NCBI RefSeq assembly: GCF_030646925.1
Contig: NZ_JAUSKL010000069.1
Location: 1 to 64,000, forward strand
Length of the DNA stretch: 64,000 bases
Direction of reading: 5' to 3'
Source of the DNA: Candidatus Binatus sp.
GTDB lineage: Bacteria; Desulfobacterota; Binatia; Binatales; Binataceae
How positions within the stretch are numbered: the stretch's first letter is position 1; every line of letters starts with the position of its first letter. This document shows, piece by piece, positions 40,128-47,559 of the stretch. A program made the translations under genes and the position numbers. Under the pieces are notes generated by a model. That model worked only from the letters and a program-made list of their open reading frames with translations, ran no database searches and was not told the origin of the DNA.

Positions 40128-40607
40128 TCAATGTGGCGTCTGCTCAGCCGCAAATTCCTCGGGACTCGCATAATTTCGGATCCCTCTCGCACGGTTGCGC
40201 TTGCCCAGAATCGTTCGGTCAACGCACCGCGGCAAATATTCCACCAGCTCGTTGAATCGTGCAGCGGGGCTAAAATATGTGGGGGCCTTGAACTCGCGCT
40301 CGATGTTTTTGAAGATAACCGCGTAACTGAATCGAGCCGTGCCACTGCCAAATCTCGCGTCGGCCTCGCGGAAACGGTGATAACGTTCGACCAGATATCT
40401 GACGTAGTTTCGCTGCAACAGGTTTCTTCCAATCGAACCAACGGGATATTCGGTCGGCCGACTGGACGGTCGGCTGCGATGAATCTGATTGATGGTCGTC
40501 GGACCGGTGTGCACGCCGCCGTGAATGGCATTGTTCGCGATCGAGGTGACGTTCACGCCGTTTATGATCGTGCTTTTCTCCGCGCCTGTTGAGCTGCTGC
40601 GTTTCAT
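40128..40607 (-). CDS. Hypothetical protein
   Basis: The ATG at 40607 has GAGGAAGAAG upstream and gives 159 residues. The N-terminus is Ser/Asn-rich (STIINGVNVTSIANNAIHGG), then RNLLQRNYVRYLVERYHRFR and YAVIFKNIEREFKAPTYFSP, and finally RFNELVEYLPRCVDRTILGK. This helical pattern occurs in many unannotated bacterial proteins, but no function is known to me. Base composition is somewhat lower in GC than neighbours. It is convergent with cfa. Confidence 0.65.
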   Translation of the reverse strand: MKRSSSTGAEKSTIINGVNVTSIANNAIHGGVHTGPTTINQIHRSRPSSRPTEYPVGSIGRNLLQRNYVRYLVERYHRFREADARFGSGTARFSYAVIFKNIEREFKAPTYFSPAARFNELVEYLPRCVDRTILGKRNRARGIRNYASPEEFAAEQTPH

Positions 40608-40733
40608 CGCTTCTTCCTCGCGATCGCAACCACTTCGGAAACGCACTTGCAGACGGAAGAAAGGAAGAAATTTTCTTAACTGCGCGGAGCGCGCACCCGA
40701 CCTTTCTCAATCCTGGACTGACCGTCCCCTTCT

Positions 40734-40794
40734 AACAGCGCGGAGCGCGCATCTTTGTTGCAACAGGAAGCCCGAAACCCGTAAGGGGTTTCGG
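40734..40794 (-). repeat. Two-hairpin intergenic repeat, short form, copy H
   Basis: AACAGCGCGGAGCGCGCATC, GGAAGCCCGAAACCCGTAAG and GGGTTTCGG. The stem CCGAAACCC/GGGTTTCGG is perfect. This copy lies 30 kb from the copies around rsmG, showing the family is dispersed. A half copy of the GCGC hairpin lies just upstream at 40680-40696. Confidence 0.8.
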
Positions 40795-40809
40795 ACAGAC
40801 ATCTTCGAC

Positions 40810-40935
40810 CTACTTGCCGCGGATGCGAGTGCGGCGCATCTTGCGCAGCCTCGACTTGGCCTGATGCGAATCGCTGCGTTTTTTGCGCGCGAGCTTGCGA
40901 TTGCGGCGATTTCGCTGTTTGGACTCTACCTTCAT
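40810..40935 (-). CDS. Highly basic 41-residue protein
   Basis: The minus-strand ATG at 40935 follows AGGAGA at good spacing. The product MKVESKQRNRRNRKLARKKR then SDSHQAKSRLRKMRRTRIRG has about 18 Arg/Lys in 41 residues and no hydrophobic core, as in small ribosomal or nucleic-acid-binding proteins. It is unrecognised. Arg-rich short frames can arise by chance in GC-rich DNA, but the ribosome site and Lys content speak for a gene. Confidence 0.5.
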   Translation of the reverse strand: MKVESKQRNRRNRKLARKKRSDSHQAKSRLRKMRRTRIRGK

Positions 40936-40960
40936 TGGGTCTCCTGACTATATGTGAAAT

Positions 40961-42211
40961 CTAGGGCGCCGGCGCCGCGACCGCGTTGTATCCTTCGGTT
41001 ACGACCTGGTCGCTCGGGGTCGTGAACGCGATCGGGCAGATTGCCGAGGCTTCGGTCAGCACTTCGCCCTGGCTATGCACTGTCACCCGGCCGAGCGGAT
41101 CTCCCGGACGCAACGGCCCCTCGACCATCGGCGGTATATCGTACACGAGCTTGACCGACGAGACATCGGTCTTGCGCATCACCACGTTCAGATCGCTGGC
41201 CGCCACCGGCCGGATTGCCGGCCCGCTTCGGATCTGCACTTGCACCGGCAGGGCCTCGCCCGATTTGAGCAGCGACACTGCGGTGTAGTGATCAAACGCC
41301 CATTCCATCAACTTGGCCGCCTGCGCGAAACGCTGCGCATTGGAGGGCGCGCCGAGCACGACCGCGATAATCCGCATATTGCCGCGCTTCGCGGTAGTCG
41401 TGACGTTGAATCCGGCCTGGTAGGTGAAGCCGGTCTTAAGCCCGTCGCATCCGTCGAAATGTCCGACCAGATGATTGGTGTTGTGCAGCATGCAGACGCC
41501 GCCGTCGAAATCCACGCTCTCCTGACTGGACCATTCGAGCAGGTTCGTCTCGCGGATGATCGCGCGGCCCACCGTCGCCAGATCGTATGCGGTGGTGCGA
41601 TCGGCGTCGTGCGTCGGACGCGGCGGGAGTCCATCGACGGTCTGATACTCGGTGTGCGTCATGCCGAGTTCGCGCGCGCGTTGATTCATCATGCGAACCA
41701 TCGCCTCGACCGAGCCGCCGATCTTTTCCGCGACCGCCACTGCGGCGTCATTCGCAGATTTGACCAGCGCCGCCTTGATCAACTCGCGCAGCGGATAAAT
41801 GTCGCCCTCTTTGAGCCCGACCCGCGAGCCGCCGGTATGGGCCGAGCGCTCCGAGATGCGCACCATGTCGTTCGGACTGAAGCGTCCCTGCGAGATCTGC
41901 TCCTGCGCGACGAGCAGGAGCATCATCTTGGCCATCGAAGCCGGCGGCCATTCCATGTCGGCGTTGTATGCGAGCAACACGCGCCCGGTGTCAGCATCCT
42001 CGATCAGCGCGCCCTTATAGAGACGCCCATCCGTATAGGTGCGAGCGGGGGCCGCCGCGGCTGCTTTTTTCGCGTGCGATACTTTATGACGTCGCGGCGC
42101 TTGCTTGGTCGCGTTCGCGGTTGCCGAATCGGCGATACTCGCGAGACTGAAGATCGCAACCGCCAGCAGGAATCTCCTGGTAATCCACCGCCACCCTGCG
42201 CATCCCTCCAC
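40961..42211 (-). CDS. D-alanyl-D-alanine carboxypeptidase (PBP5/DacA family)
   Basis: Trims the terminal D-Ala of peptidoglycan in the periplasm. The signal peptide is ITRRFLLAVAIFSLASIADS. The active-site motifs are S-x-x-K in PPASMAKMMLLLVAQE, S-x-N in ALVKSANDAAVAVAEKIGG and K-T-G in GCDGLKTGFTYQAGFNVTT. The C-terminal beta domain of the PBP5 type follows (RPVAASDLNVVMRKTDVSSV; LRPGDPLGRVTVHSQGEVL). The GTG at 42211, behind AGGAAGAGG, is the preferred start; 416 residues. It is preceded on the same strand by a TPR gene. Confidence 0.93.
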   Translation of the reverse strand: MEGCAGWRWITRRFLLAVAIFSLASIADSATANATKQAPRRHKVSHAKKAAAAAPARTYTDGRLYKGALIEDADTGRVLLAYNADMEWPPASMAKMMLLLVAQEQISQGRFSPNDMVRISERSAHTGGSRVGLKEGDIYPLRELIKAALVKSANDAAVAVAEKIGGSVEAMVRMMNQRARELGMTHTEYQTVDGLPPRPTHDADRTTAYDLATVGRAIIRETNLLEWSSQESVDFDGGVCMLHNTNHLVGHFDGCDGLKTGFTYQAGFNVTTTAKRGNMRIIAVVLGAPSNAQRFAQAAKLMEWAFDHYTAVSLLKSGEALPVQVQIRSGPAIRPVAASDLNVVMRKTDVSSVKLVYDIPPMVEGPLRPGDPLGRVTVHSQGEVLTEASAICPIAFTTPSDQVVTEGYNAVAAPAP

Positions 42212-42240
42212 CTGTATTACCTCTTCCTTGAAACGCCGTC

Positions 42241-43041
42241 CTACGGCGTGTGCGTGAAGATGCTGACGCCGACGGTACCCTTCGGCGTGCTGCTCTCCAC
42301 GTTCTGCAAGATTGCAAGATTGGTCCGCGCCGGCGTGTAATCCGGATTGGCCGACACCAGGTCGCGCCATTCCTCTCCGGCGCGCAAGAATTTGCCTTCC
42401 TCGGCGTAGATCGCGCCAAGCGTATTGCGCGCATCCGGCTGATTCGGATCGATTTGCAAGGATAGCAGCGCCTCCTGCTCGGCCTGTGCTAGCGCGCCGC
42501 GCCGCTCGTATGCCAACGCCAGGTTGAAGTGCGTCTCCGGCCGCGCCGGTCCGAGCAGGGTCGCGAGGCGCAGGACTGCGGTCGCGTCGGCGACCTGGCC
42601 ATTTTCAAGATAAGCGAGGCCCAAATTCAGGAACAACTGCCAGTCCTCGAGACCGAGGTTCACCGCGCGCTGGTACTCGGAGAGTTCCTTCCGATGCTGC
42701 CCCGTGACGCCATACGCAAAGCCTAAGTGATAGTGTGCGAGCGCATTGCTCGGATCATCGACGAGGACTCCGCGATGACGCTGGATTGCTTCGTTGTAGT
42801 CTTCCATCCCGAGGAAATAATCGGCGAGCGGATTGCAAACCTGCTCGTCAACCGCGTTATTGTCGTTGGTGGCGAGGGCCCACGCGCTGATTGGCACCTG
42901 GAAAACCAGGCTTATCAGAGCCACCAAATAGAGGCGTGAAGCGCGCCAGCTCAACGAATCAACGGCTCCCGCGGCCCGCAAAAATGCGCGGGGACGCGTA
43001 CGGATGCTAGCAGAAACTTTCGATGAAAAAAAAGCGCACAA
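42241..43041 (-). CDS. Membrane-anchored or exported TPR protein
   Basis: A 266-residue protein with an N-terminal hydrophobic stretch, RLYLVALISLVFQVPISAWA, then about four TPR units: YFLGMEDYNEAIQRHRGVLV, ALAHYHLGFAYGVTGQHRKE, WQLFLNLGLAYLENGQVADA and THFNLALAYERRGALAQAEQ with ARNTLGAIYAEEGKFLRAGE. It likely scaffolds envelope proteins. It ends 29 bases before the D,D-carboxypeptidase start, hinting at joint function. The first 40 residues may not be translated if a later start is used. Confidence 0.8.
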   Translation of the reverse strand: MCAFFSSKVSASIRTRPRAFLRAAGAVDSLSWRASRLYLVALISLVFQVPISAWALATNDNNAVDEQVCNPLADYFLGMEDYNEAIQRHRGVLVDDPSNALAHYHLGFAYGVTGQHRKELSEYQRAVNLGLEDWQLFLNLGLAYLENGQVADATAVLRLATLLGPARPETHFNLALAYERRGALAQAEQEALLSLQIDPNQPDARNTLGAIYAEEGKFLRAGEEWRDLVSANPDYTPARTNLAILQNVESSTPKGTVGVSIFTHTP

Positions 43042-43127
43042 CGCATTTCTACGCTGCGCGCGTCAGGAAGGTGCGACGGACACGCTCCTGCGCGCCGCCG
43101 ACAAGCGAGCGGCGGTCCGGCGCCGGA

Positions 43128-43146
43128 GGCGGAAGTCGTTTCCGCC
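43128..43146 (-). terminator. Hairpin downstream of His-rich protein gene
   Basis: GGCGGAA, loop GTCGT, TTCCGCC, 7-bp perfect stem, 23 bases after the stop of the minus-strand gene. No T-run follows, so termination is uncertain. Confidence 0.35.
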
Positions 43147-43168
43147 CCCGGTCTTCAGATGATCGAAG

Positions 43169-43477
43169 TTACTTGGTTGTCGGCTCGGTGCTGGCCGGCG
43201 AAGCCGCTGCCGCAGGGGCGCTGCTGTCAGTCGAAGACTCGGTCGTGGTCGTCGACTTCTTGTGATGATGGCGATGGCGATGCTTGGGGGCCGAGGCGGT
43301 CGTCGAGGACGAATCGGTCGCGGTGGTCGTCGAAGACGAGGTTTCCGCAGCCGCAGCCGGGCTAGCCATTGCCGCCGGCGACGCGTCGCCAGCCGGCATC
43401 GCATCGGCCGCAAAGACCGGTGCCGAGAGGGCGGTCGCGAAGAGGGCTGCGGTCAGAACTGATAGGGTGCGCTTCAT
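43169..43477 (-). CDS. Small exported low-complexity His-rich protein
   Basis: The signal peptide is MKRTLSVLTAALFATALSAP with cleavage after VFA. The mature part of about 80 residues consists of Ala/Pro/Ser/Thr runs (AETSSSTTTATDSSSTTASA) around a basic His cluster (KHRHRHHHKK). Such proteins may bind metal ions in the periplasm, but no family can be named. The signal peptide and start are clear. Confidence 0.72.
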   Translation of the reverse strand: MKRTLSVLTAALFATALSAPVFAADAMPAGDASPAAMASPAAAAETSSSTTTATDSSSTTASAPKHRHRHHHKKSTTTTESSTDSSAPAAAASPASTEPTTK

Positions 43478-43682
43478 AACGAGAATCTCCTTGAGTTGGG
43501 CGGCGTTGAGTTGGCCGCGGTGTCATTCGCGTATAGTGCGATACCCGTGCCATGAATGCCGACCCGAAATCTCAAGCAGAATACGCGCGTTTGCGGAATT
43601 GGATACACGCCCTATGACGTAAAGGGGCGATACCCTACCCCTTTGGCGTACATCGATACCGAACCTTGGCAGGATACGCCGC

Positions 43683-44423
43683 CTAGCTGACCGACCTTCG
43701 CTGATCCTTTAATTCACGGTAAAGCGCGAACAATTCCTTGAAAGCGAGCGTAACTACCTTTAGATTCGCGCCCGATTGCTCTCCCGCCAGCCGTGGCAGA
43801 TGCTGCACCTCGACTTCCTTCACTTTTGCGCCGCGGCCGGCCAGTCGCGCCATCAATTCGGTCGAGATCATCGCGCCGTGCGCGCGCAGTTCGAGACCGT
43901 CGAGCAGTTCGCGCTTGAACAGCTTGAAGCCGCAATCGATATCCCTGATTGTGATTCCGAGCAGCGCGCGGACCAGCATCGTCCACGCCTTGCCATTGAT
44001 TCGGCGCATCAGGGGGTCCGCGCGGCGCGCCCGATGGCCGGCGACGACATCGTAATCGGGCACGAACGGGAGCATGCGCTCGATATCAGCCGGGTCAAAC
44101 TGCCCGTCGCCGTCGGAGAGCAGCACGTACGGTTGCGTGCTCGCCCTGATTCCGGACGTCACCGCGCCGCCGTAGCCGCGATTTACCGGATGATGGACCA
44201 CTTTGACGCGGGGATTCTCTGCGGCCAGCCGATCGGCGATCTCGCCGGTGCGATCGCGACTGCCGTCATCGACGACGATCACCTCGTAATTGTCGGCGAC
44301 GCGCGGCAATTCGGCGAGAAACGCGCTCACGATCCGCTCGACGTTGCCTTCCTCGTTATGCGAGGGCAGGAAGACGCTCAGCCCGGGCACGCGCACGGGT
44401 GATATCCCCTTTGCCTGGCTCAT
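43683..44423 (-). CDS. Glycosyltransferase family 2 (dolichol/polyprenol-phosphate type)
   Basis: A 246-residue GT-A enzyme. GLSVFLPSHNEEGNVERIVS and YEVIVVDDGSRDRTGEIADR form the nucleotide-sugar site; HPVNRGYGGAVTSGIRAS, YVLLSDGDGQFDPADIERML (catalytic D-x-D-like) and DIDCGFKLFKRELLDGLELR follow. The pattern is that of polyprenyl-phosphate mannose/glucose synthases without membrane helices. It likely makes a lipid-linked sugar for envelope glycans. No close partner gene is adjacent. Confidence 0.9.
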   Translation of the reverse strand: MSQAKGISPVRVPGLSVFLPSHNEEGNVERIVSAFLAELPRVADNYEVIVVDDGSRDRTGEIADRLAAENPRVKVVHHPVNRGYGGAVTSGIRASTQPYVLLSDGDGQFDPADIERMLPFVPDYDVVAGHRARRADPLMRRINGKAWTMLVRALLGITIRDIDCGFKLFKRELLDGLELRAHGAMISTELMARLAGRGAKVKEVEVQHLPRLAGEQSGANLKVVTLAFKELFALYRELKDQRRSVS

Positions 44424-44501
44424 CGTGGCCGCGGATGGGCGCGCGGTATCGGCAACCGACTCCGGGTGCCTGATTTCGCCGCGCGATCGAGTGAATACCG
44501 G

Positions 44502-44981
44502 CTAGTCACCCATCTCGCGATAGCCGCCGCGGAAAAACAGCAATGGCTTGCCTTCGTGCGGAGTCTCGGCCTGCTGAATGTCGCCGAGATAGAGGGTGTG
44601 ATCGCCTGCATCGACTTCCTGCGAGACCGCGCACTCGATATATGCGAGCGTGCCGTCGAGAATGGGCGCGCCGTTGGCCCCGATCCGGTAGCTGACGCCT
44701 TCGAACTTGTTGCCGCCACTGACGGAGAACTTGCGCGACAGCGCTTCCTGATCGGACGAGAGGATGTTCACGGTGAAGACCCTGGTTTCCGAGAAGCATG
44801 GGTAGCTCTCGGCCTTCTTGTCCACGCAAATCAGCAGGAGCGGCGGCACCAGGGAGACCGAGGTAAAGGCATTGGCGGTAAGGCCGTGCAGTTCGCCCGA
44901 GCTTCGCACCGACGTGATAATCGTGACGCCGGTGGCGAAATGGCCCATGATGCGCCGCAGTTCATTCTTCTCAATTGGCAT
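44502..44981 (-). CDS. Flavin reductase-like FMN-binding protein
   Basis: A 159-residue split-barrel flavin reductase. LRRIMGHFATGVTIITSVRS is the diagnostic N-terminus, GLTANAFTSVSLVPPLLLIC, VFTVNILSSDQEALSRKFSV and LAYIECAVSQEVDAGDHTLY follow, with GDIQQAETPHEGKPLLFFRG at the end. It provides reduced flavin to two-component monooxygenases. GGAGA lies before the ATG. It is separated from a second reductase gene by the IS1595-type element at 45039-46852, and the two may once have been neighbours. Confidence 0.9.
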   Translation of the reverse strand: MPIEKNELRRIMGHFATGVTIITSVRSSGELHGLTANAFTSVSLVPPLLLICVDKKAESYPCFSETRVFTVNILSSDQEALSRKFSVSGGNKFEGVSYRIGANGAPILDGTLAYIECAVSQEVDAGDHTLYLGDIQQAETPHEGKPLLFFRGGYREMGD

Positions 44982-45087
44982 CTAAAGTCTCCAACGAAGG
45001 CGGATGGTATCAGACGATTTTGCAGGAGGTCAAATTAGGGCAGGCAACATACTTGACTAATCCTCGGGCAGTTGTTACTCTCTAAAC

Positions 45088-45759
45088 GTGAACGCGAAAA
45101 CACCCACCACGCTTGTCAATGCCGTTCGATACTTCCGCGATCAGAAAGCCTGCATAGATTTCATGGTTGCCCTTCGCTGGCCCGATGGCGTGCGATGCCC
45201 GACGTGCGAAAATGAGACGGTCAGTTTCCTGGAGCATCAAGGGCGCTGGCAATGCAGTAAAAAACATCCGAAGCGCCAGTTCAGTACCAAGGTAGGAACT
45301 ATCTTTGAAGACTCGCCAATCGGGTTAGATAAGTGGTTGCCCGCCGTATGGGAAATTGTGAATTGCAAGAACGGAATCAGTTCTTACAAAACGGCACGCG
45401 CTCTTAGCGTGACACAAAAAACCGCGTGGTTCATGAGTCTTCGCATCCGGCTCGCGATGCATACGGGATCGTTCGAGAAGATGGTCGACCATGCCGAACG
45501 CTACGTTGACGGCAACGTGCATACAAATAAGATCGAGAATTTCTGGAGTCTGCTCAAGCGCGGCGAGCAAGCATTTCGCTTCAACGAGCGGAAGGGCACG
45601 GATGCCGATCGATTCGCGAAAGCGATGCGTTCCGTAACCGGACGGCGGGTCACGTACAAGCAGTTGATCGGAGAAAGCGAAGCGCCGCCGCATAAATCAC
45701 GACAGGTAGAGGCAAGCGTTTTGGTCGGCACCGTCCGGTATGATATGCGAAAAGAGTGA
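45088..45759 (+). pseudogene. ISXO2-like transposase lacking its catalytic core
   Basis: The N-terminal domain is complete: AVRYFRDQKACIDFMVALRW, zinc ribbon CPTCENE, GRWQCSKKHPKRQFSTKVGT and IFEDSPIGLDKWLPAVWEIV, then TARALSVTQKTAWFMSLRIR. After GSFEKM it jumps to VDHAERYVDGNVHTNKIENF, so about 80 residues with the first two catalytic Asp are missing. A second gap of about 17 residues removes the usual GTY.SVEPFHLFRYLD between LLKRG and EQAFRFNERKGTD. Both gaps keep the frame. At 223 residues against about 310 it cannot catalyse transposition, though it could still bind element ends. The start is a GTG at 45088. Confidence 0.85.
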
Positions 45760-45764
45760 GGCGT

Positions 45765-45926
45765 GTGATCGAATCTCAGTCCGATGATACCGCTTTTAGG
45801 CGATTCGCCAAGACCATGCGCGCGTTGATTGCGGTTCCCAAGAGCGAACTAGATAACAAACTGGCGGAAAACAAAGCAGAAAAGAGAAGCCGTGGCAGAG
45901 GAAAAAAAGACACTCACGTTAGGTGA
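45765..45926 (+). CDS. 53-residue protein accompanying the transposase
   Basis: A GTG at 45765, five bases after the transposase stop, opens a frame reading AFRRFAKTMRALIAVPKSEL then DNKLAENKAEKRSRGRGKKD. The FRRFA...LLAVPKSE(L/I)D pattern is a known small companion frame of IS1595-type elements. It is strongly charged at its C-terminus. It overlaps the next frame by 35 bases. Confidence 0.65.
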   Translation: MIESQSDDTAFRRFAKTMRALIAVPKSELDNKLAENKAEKRSRGRGKKDTHVR

Positions 45927-46179
45927 TCAGGAAGTTTCCGTCACCGAACTCGAAATTGTGAAACGCTCAGGTGAAAGCGTCGCTGAATATCTGTTGGAAG
46001 ATGAAAGCGTTATCCGGGTCGCAAACGCTGCGGCAATTGTGTACCGGATGAATGATTCATTCGATACCGACGGTAATCCTTTCTATTTAGTGAAAATCGG
46101 AACGAGCGTAACAACAGTCAAGGCTCCAAAGCAGAACAAAAAGTTTGCACGAAAAAACGATGGAAAGACCGGTTCATAA
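45892..46179 (+). CDS. Hypothetical 95-residue passenger protein
   Basis: It begins MAEEKKTLTLGDQEVSVTEL, continues VKRSGESVAEYLLEDESVIR and ANAAAIVYRMNDSFDTDGNP with FYLVKIGTSVTTVKAP. The predicted strands suggest a small beta protein. Function unknown. The start lies in a GTGGCAGAGG context that partly doubles as ribosome site. It is part of the IS cargo, upstream of and overlapping the DUF29 gene. Confidence 0.6.
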   Translation: MAEEKKTLTLGDQEVSVTELEIVKRSGESVAEYLLEDESVIRVANAAAIVYRMNDSFDTDGNPFYLVKIGTSVTTVKAPKQNKKFARKNDGKTGS

Positions 46180-46786
46180 CCCGCTTCAGGATACGCTGAA
46201 TGAAGGTTTCGCACAGTTTGTCGCAGGGCAACAACAGCTTGTCGGATCGCTCAAGGCTCCCAATCCCGTCCTTGTCGTCACGCCCACCCGTACCTTGCAC
46301 GGAGCACTCGATTCGTTTTATCTGAGTTTTGTGGAGTCAACCCGAATAGAGAATGATTTCTGCGGCTGGCTTGCTGATCAAGTCAAGGTACTTCATTCTC
46401 GGCAGTACAATCGTCTCGATTGGGATAATCTAGCCGAGGAACTTGAAGCAATGGGGGTCAGCCAGCGAAGCGAACTTAAGAGTCGGCTTCATACTCTGTT
46501 GCTTCATTTGCTTAAATGGCAGACGCAATCAAATGAACGGGAGCAGAGAGCCCGCAGTTGGATGCAAACGATTCGCGAACAACGACGCAAGATAACCGAT
46601 TTGCTGAAGCTTTCGCCCTCCCTCAAACACTATCTACCCGATCTTCTGGCCGAGGCTTGGGAATGGGCTTGCGAAGACGCGCTTGACGACAGCCCTGGTC
46701 ACAGTTTTCCTGCCACTTGCCCTTGGGCTTACGACTTATTTATGGCGCGCGATTTCTTGTCGCCCGACTTGCCCGTCACTTCATAA
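46160..46786 (+). CDS. DUF29 family protein, IS passenger
   Basis: The C-terminal 145 residues match DUF29: IENDFCGWLADQVKVLHSRQ, YNRLDWDNLAEELEAMGVSQ, RSELKSRLHTLLLHLLKWQT, WMQTIREQRRKITDLLKLSP and FPATCPWAYDLFM. An N-terminal extension of about 60 residues is not part of the domain. DUF29 proteins are abundant in cyanobacteria and proteobacteria, often near mobile elements, and have no proven function. The ATG at 46160 is preferred; a TTG at 46145 would add five residues. Confidence 0.85.
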   Translation: MERPVHNPLQDTLNEGFAQFVAGQQQLVGSLKAPNPVLVVTPTRTLHGALDSFYLSFVESTRIENDFCGWLADQVKVLHSRQYNRLDWDNLAEELEAMGVSQRSELKSRLHTLLLHLLKWQTQSNEREQRARSWMQTIREQRRKITDLLKLSPSLKHYLPDLLAEAWEWACEDALDDSPGHSFPATCPWAYDLFMARDFLSPDLPVTS

Positions 46787-46889
46787 AAACTTTCCCGACC
46801 TGTCACGTCGCGATCAGTTTATCACGAAGGATTAGTCAAGTATATTATTGCCCAAATTAGCCTTGGGCCGGGCGCGATCGGCCGTCGGA

Positions 46890-47405
46890 TCAATCCCAGC
46901 CGGTGCGGTCGCGCGCGATCACCTGCTTGCCGCCGATATAAACGTAGTCGAGTTCGAGCGACGTCAGGGGACGATCATTGTCGCCGATTCGCACGCCGAC
47001 CGGCGCGGCGACAAAGATGGTGTGATCGCCCACGACGAATCGATCGACGACGCGGGCCTCGATCGATACCATCGCGAGCGCGAGCCACGGCACCTGCAGC
47101 GCCGGCGACAGTTCGTACGCGAACTCGTCGAGGTTGTCCTCGCGGCGCGCGCGCGCCGAATAGAAGTAATCCTCTAGCGAGCGGCCGCGGCGTCCCACTA
47201 TATTGAGGCCGAACGCTGCGGTCCGCGAGATCGCGCCGTTGCTGAAATGGCGGTTATCCACGGCGGCGGTGAAGAGCGGCGGCTCGCCCGAGACCTGCGC
47301 GACCCACGACGACGACATCCCGTGGCATCGCGCGTTTTCGCGCACGGTCAGAACGTAGATGCCGGTGGTCAACGACGCAAACGCATCCGCGAAATTTTCG
47401 TCCAT
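46890..47405 (-). CDS. Flavin reductase-like protein (second copy)
   Basis: A 171-residue FMN-binding split-barrel protein: FADAFASLTTGIYVLTVREN, GMSSSWVAQVSGEPPLFTAA, AFGLNIVGRRGRSLEDYFYS and VVDRFVVGDHTIFVAAPVGV. It is more divergent than the gene at 44.5 kb. The ATG at 47405 follows GGGGAG; a longer frame starts at 47447 without homology. It lies just beyond the right end of the IS, so the insertion separates two same-strand flavin reductase genes. Confidence 0.87.
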   Translation of the reverse strand: MDENFADAFASLTTGIYVLTVRENARCHGMSSSWVAQVSGEPPLFTAAVDNRHFSNGAISRTAAFGLNIVGRRGRSLEDYFYSARARREDNLDEFAYELSPALQVPWLALAMVSIEARVVDRFVVGDHTIFVAAPVGVRIGDNDRPLTSLELDYVYIGGKQVIARDRTGWD

Positions 47406-47559
47406 CGCAAAATGACTCCCCTGCGTCAGGTTTCCAGTTGCATGCAAGCATGCTGAAATTCCATCTTCAAATGAAATTTCAGCGTTCGACCCGCTTGGGA
47501 ATTGATCTTCGCCTCAAGCGTTTCCACAATGTAAAGCGTCAGGGGTGCATGTGGCTTAG

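Larger units (their letters stand above)
45039..46852 (+). mobile_element. IS1595-family element with defective transposase and passengers
   Basis: 1814 bp bounded by inverted ends that share ATACTTGACTAATCC about 10 bases in: the left begins GGCAGGCAACATACTTGACT and the right, reversed, GGCAATAATATACTTGACTA. CAAATTAG at 45031-45038 and 46853-46860 is a perfect 8-bp target duplication, the family's normal length. Contents in order: a transposase gene with two internal in-frame deletions, a 53-residue frame commonly seen behind ISXO2-type transposases, a 95-residue protein and a DUF29 protein. The intact duplication shows that this form transposed, presumably with transposase supplied elsewhere, or lost its core after insertion. 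Confidence 0.9.
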
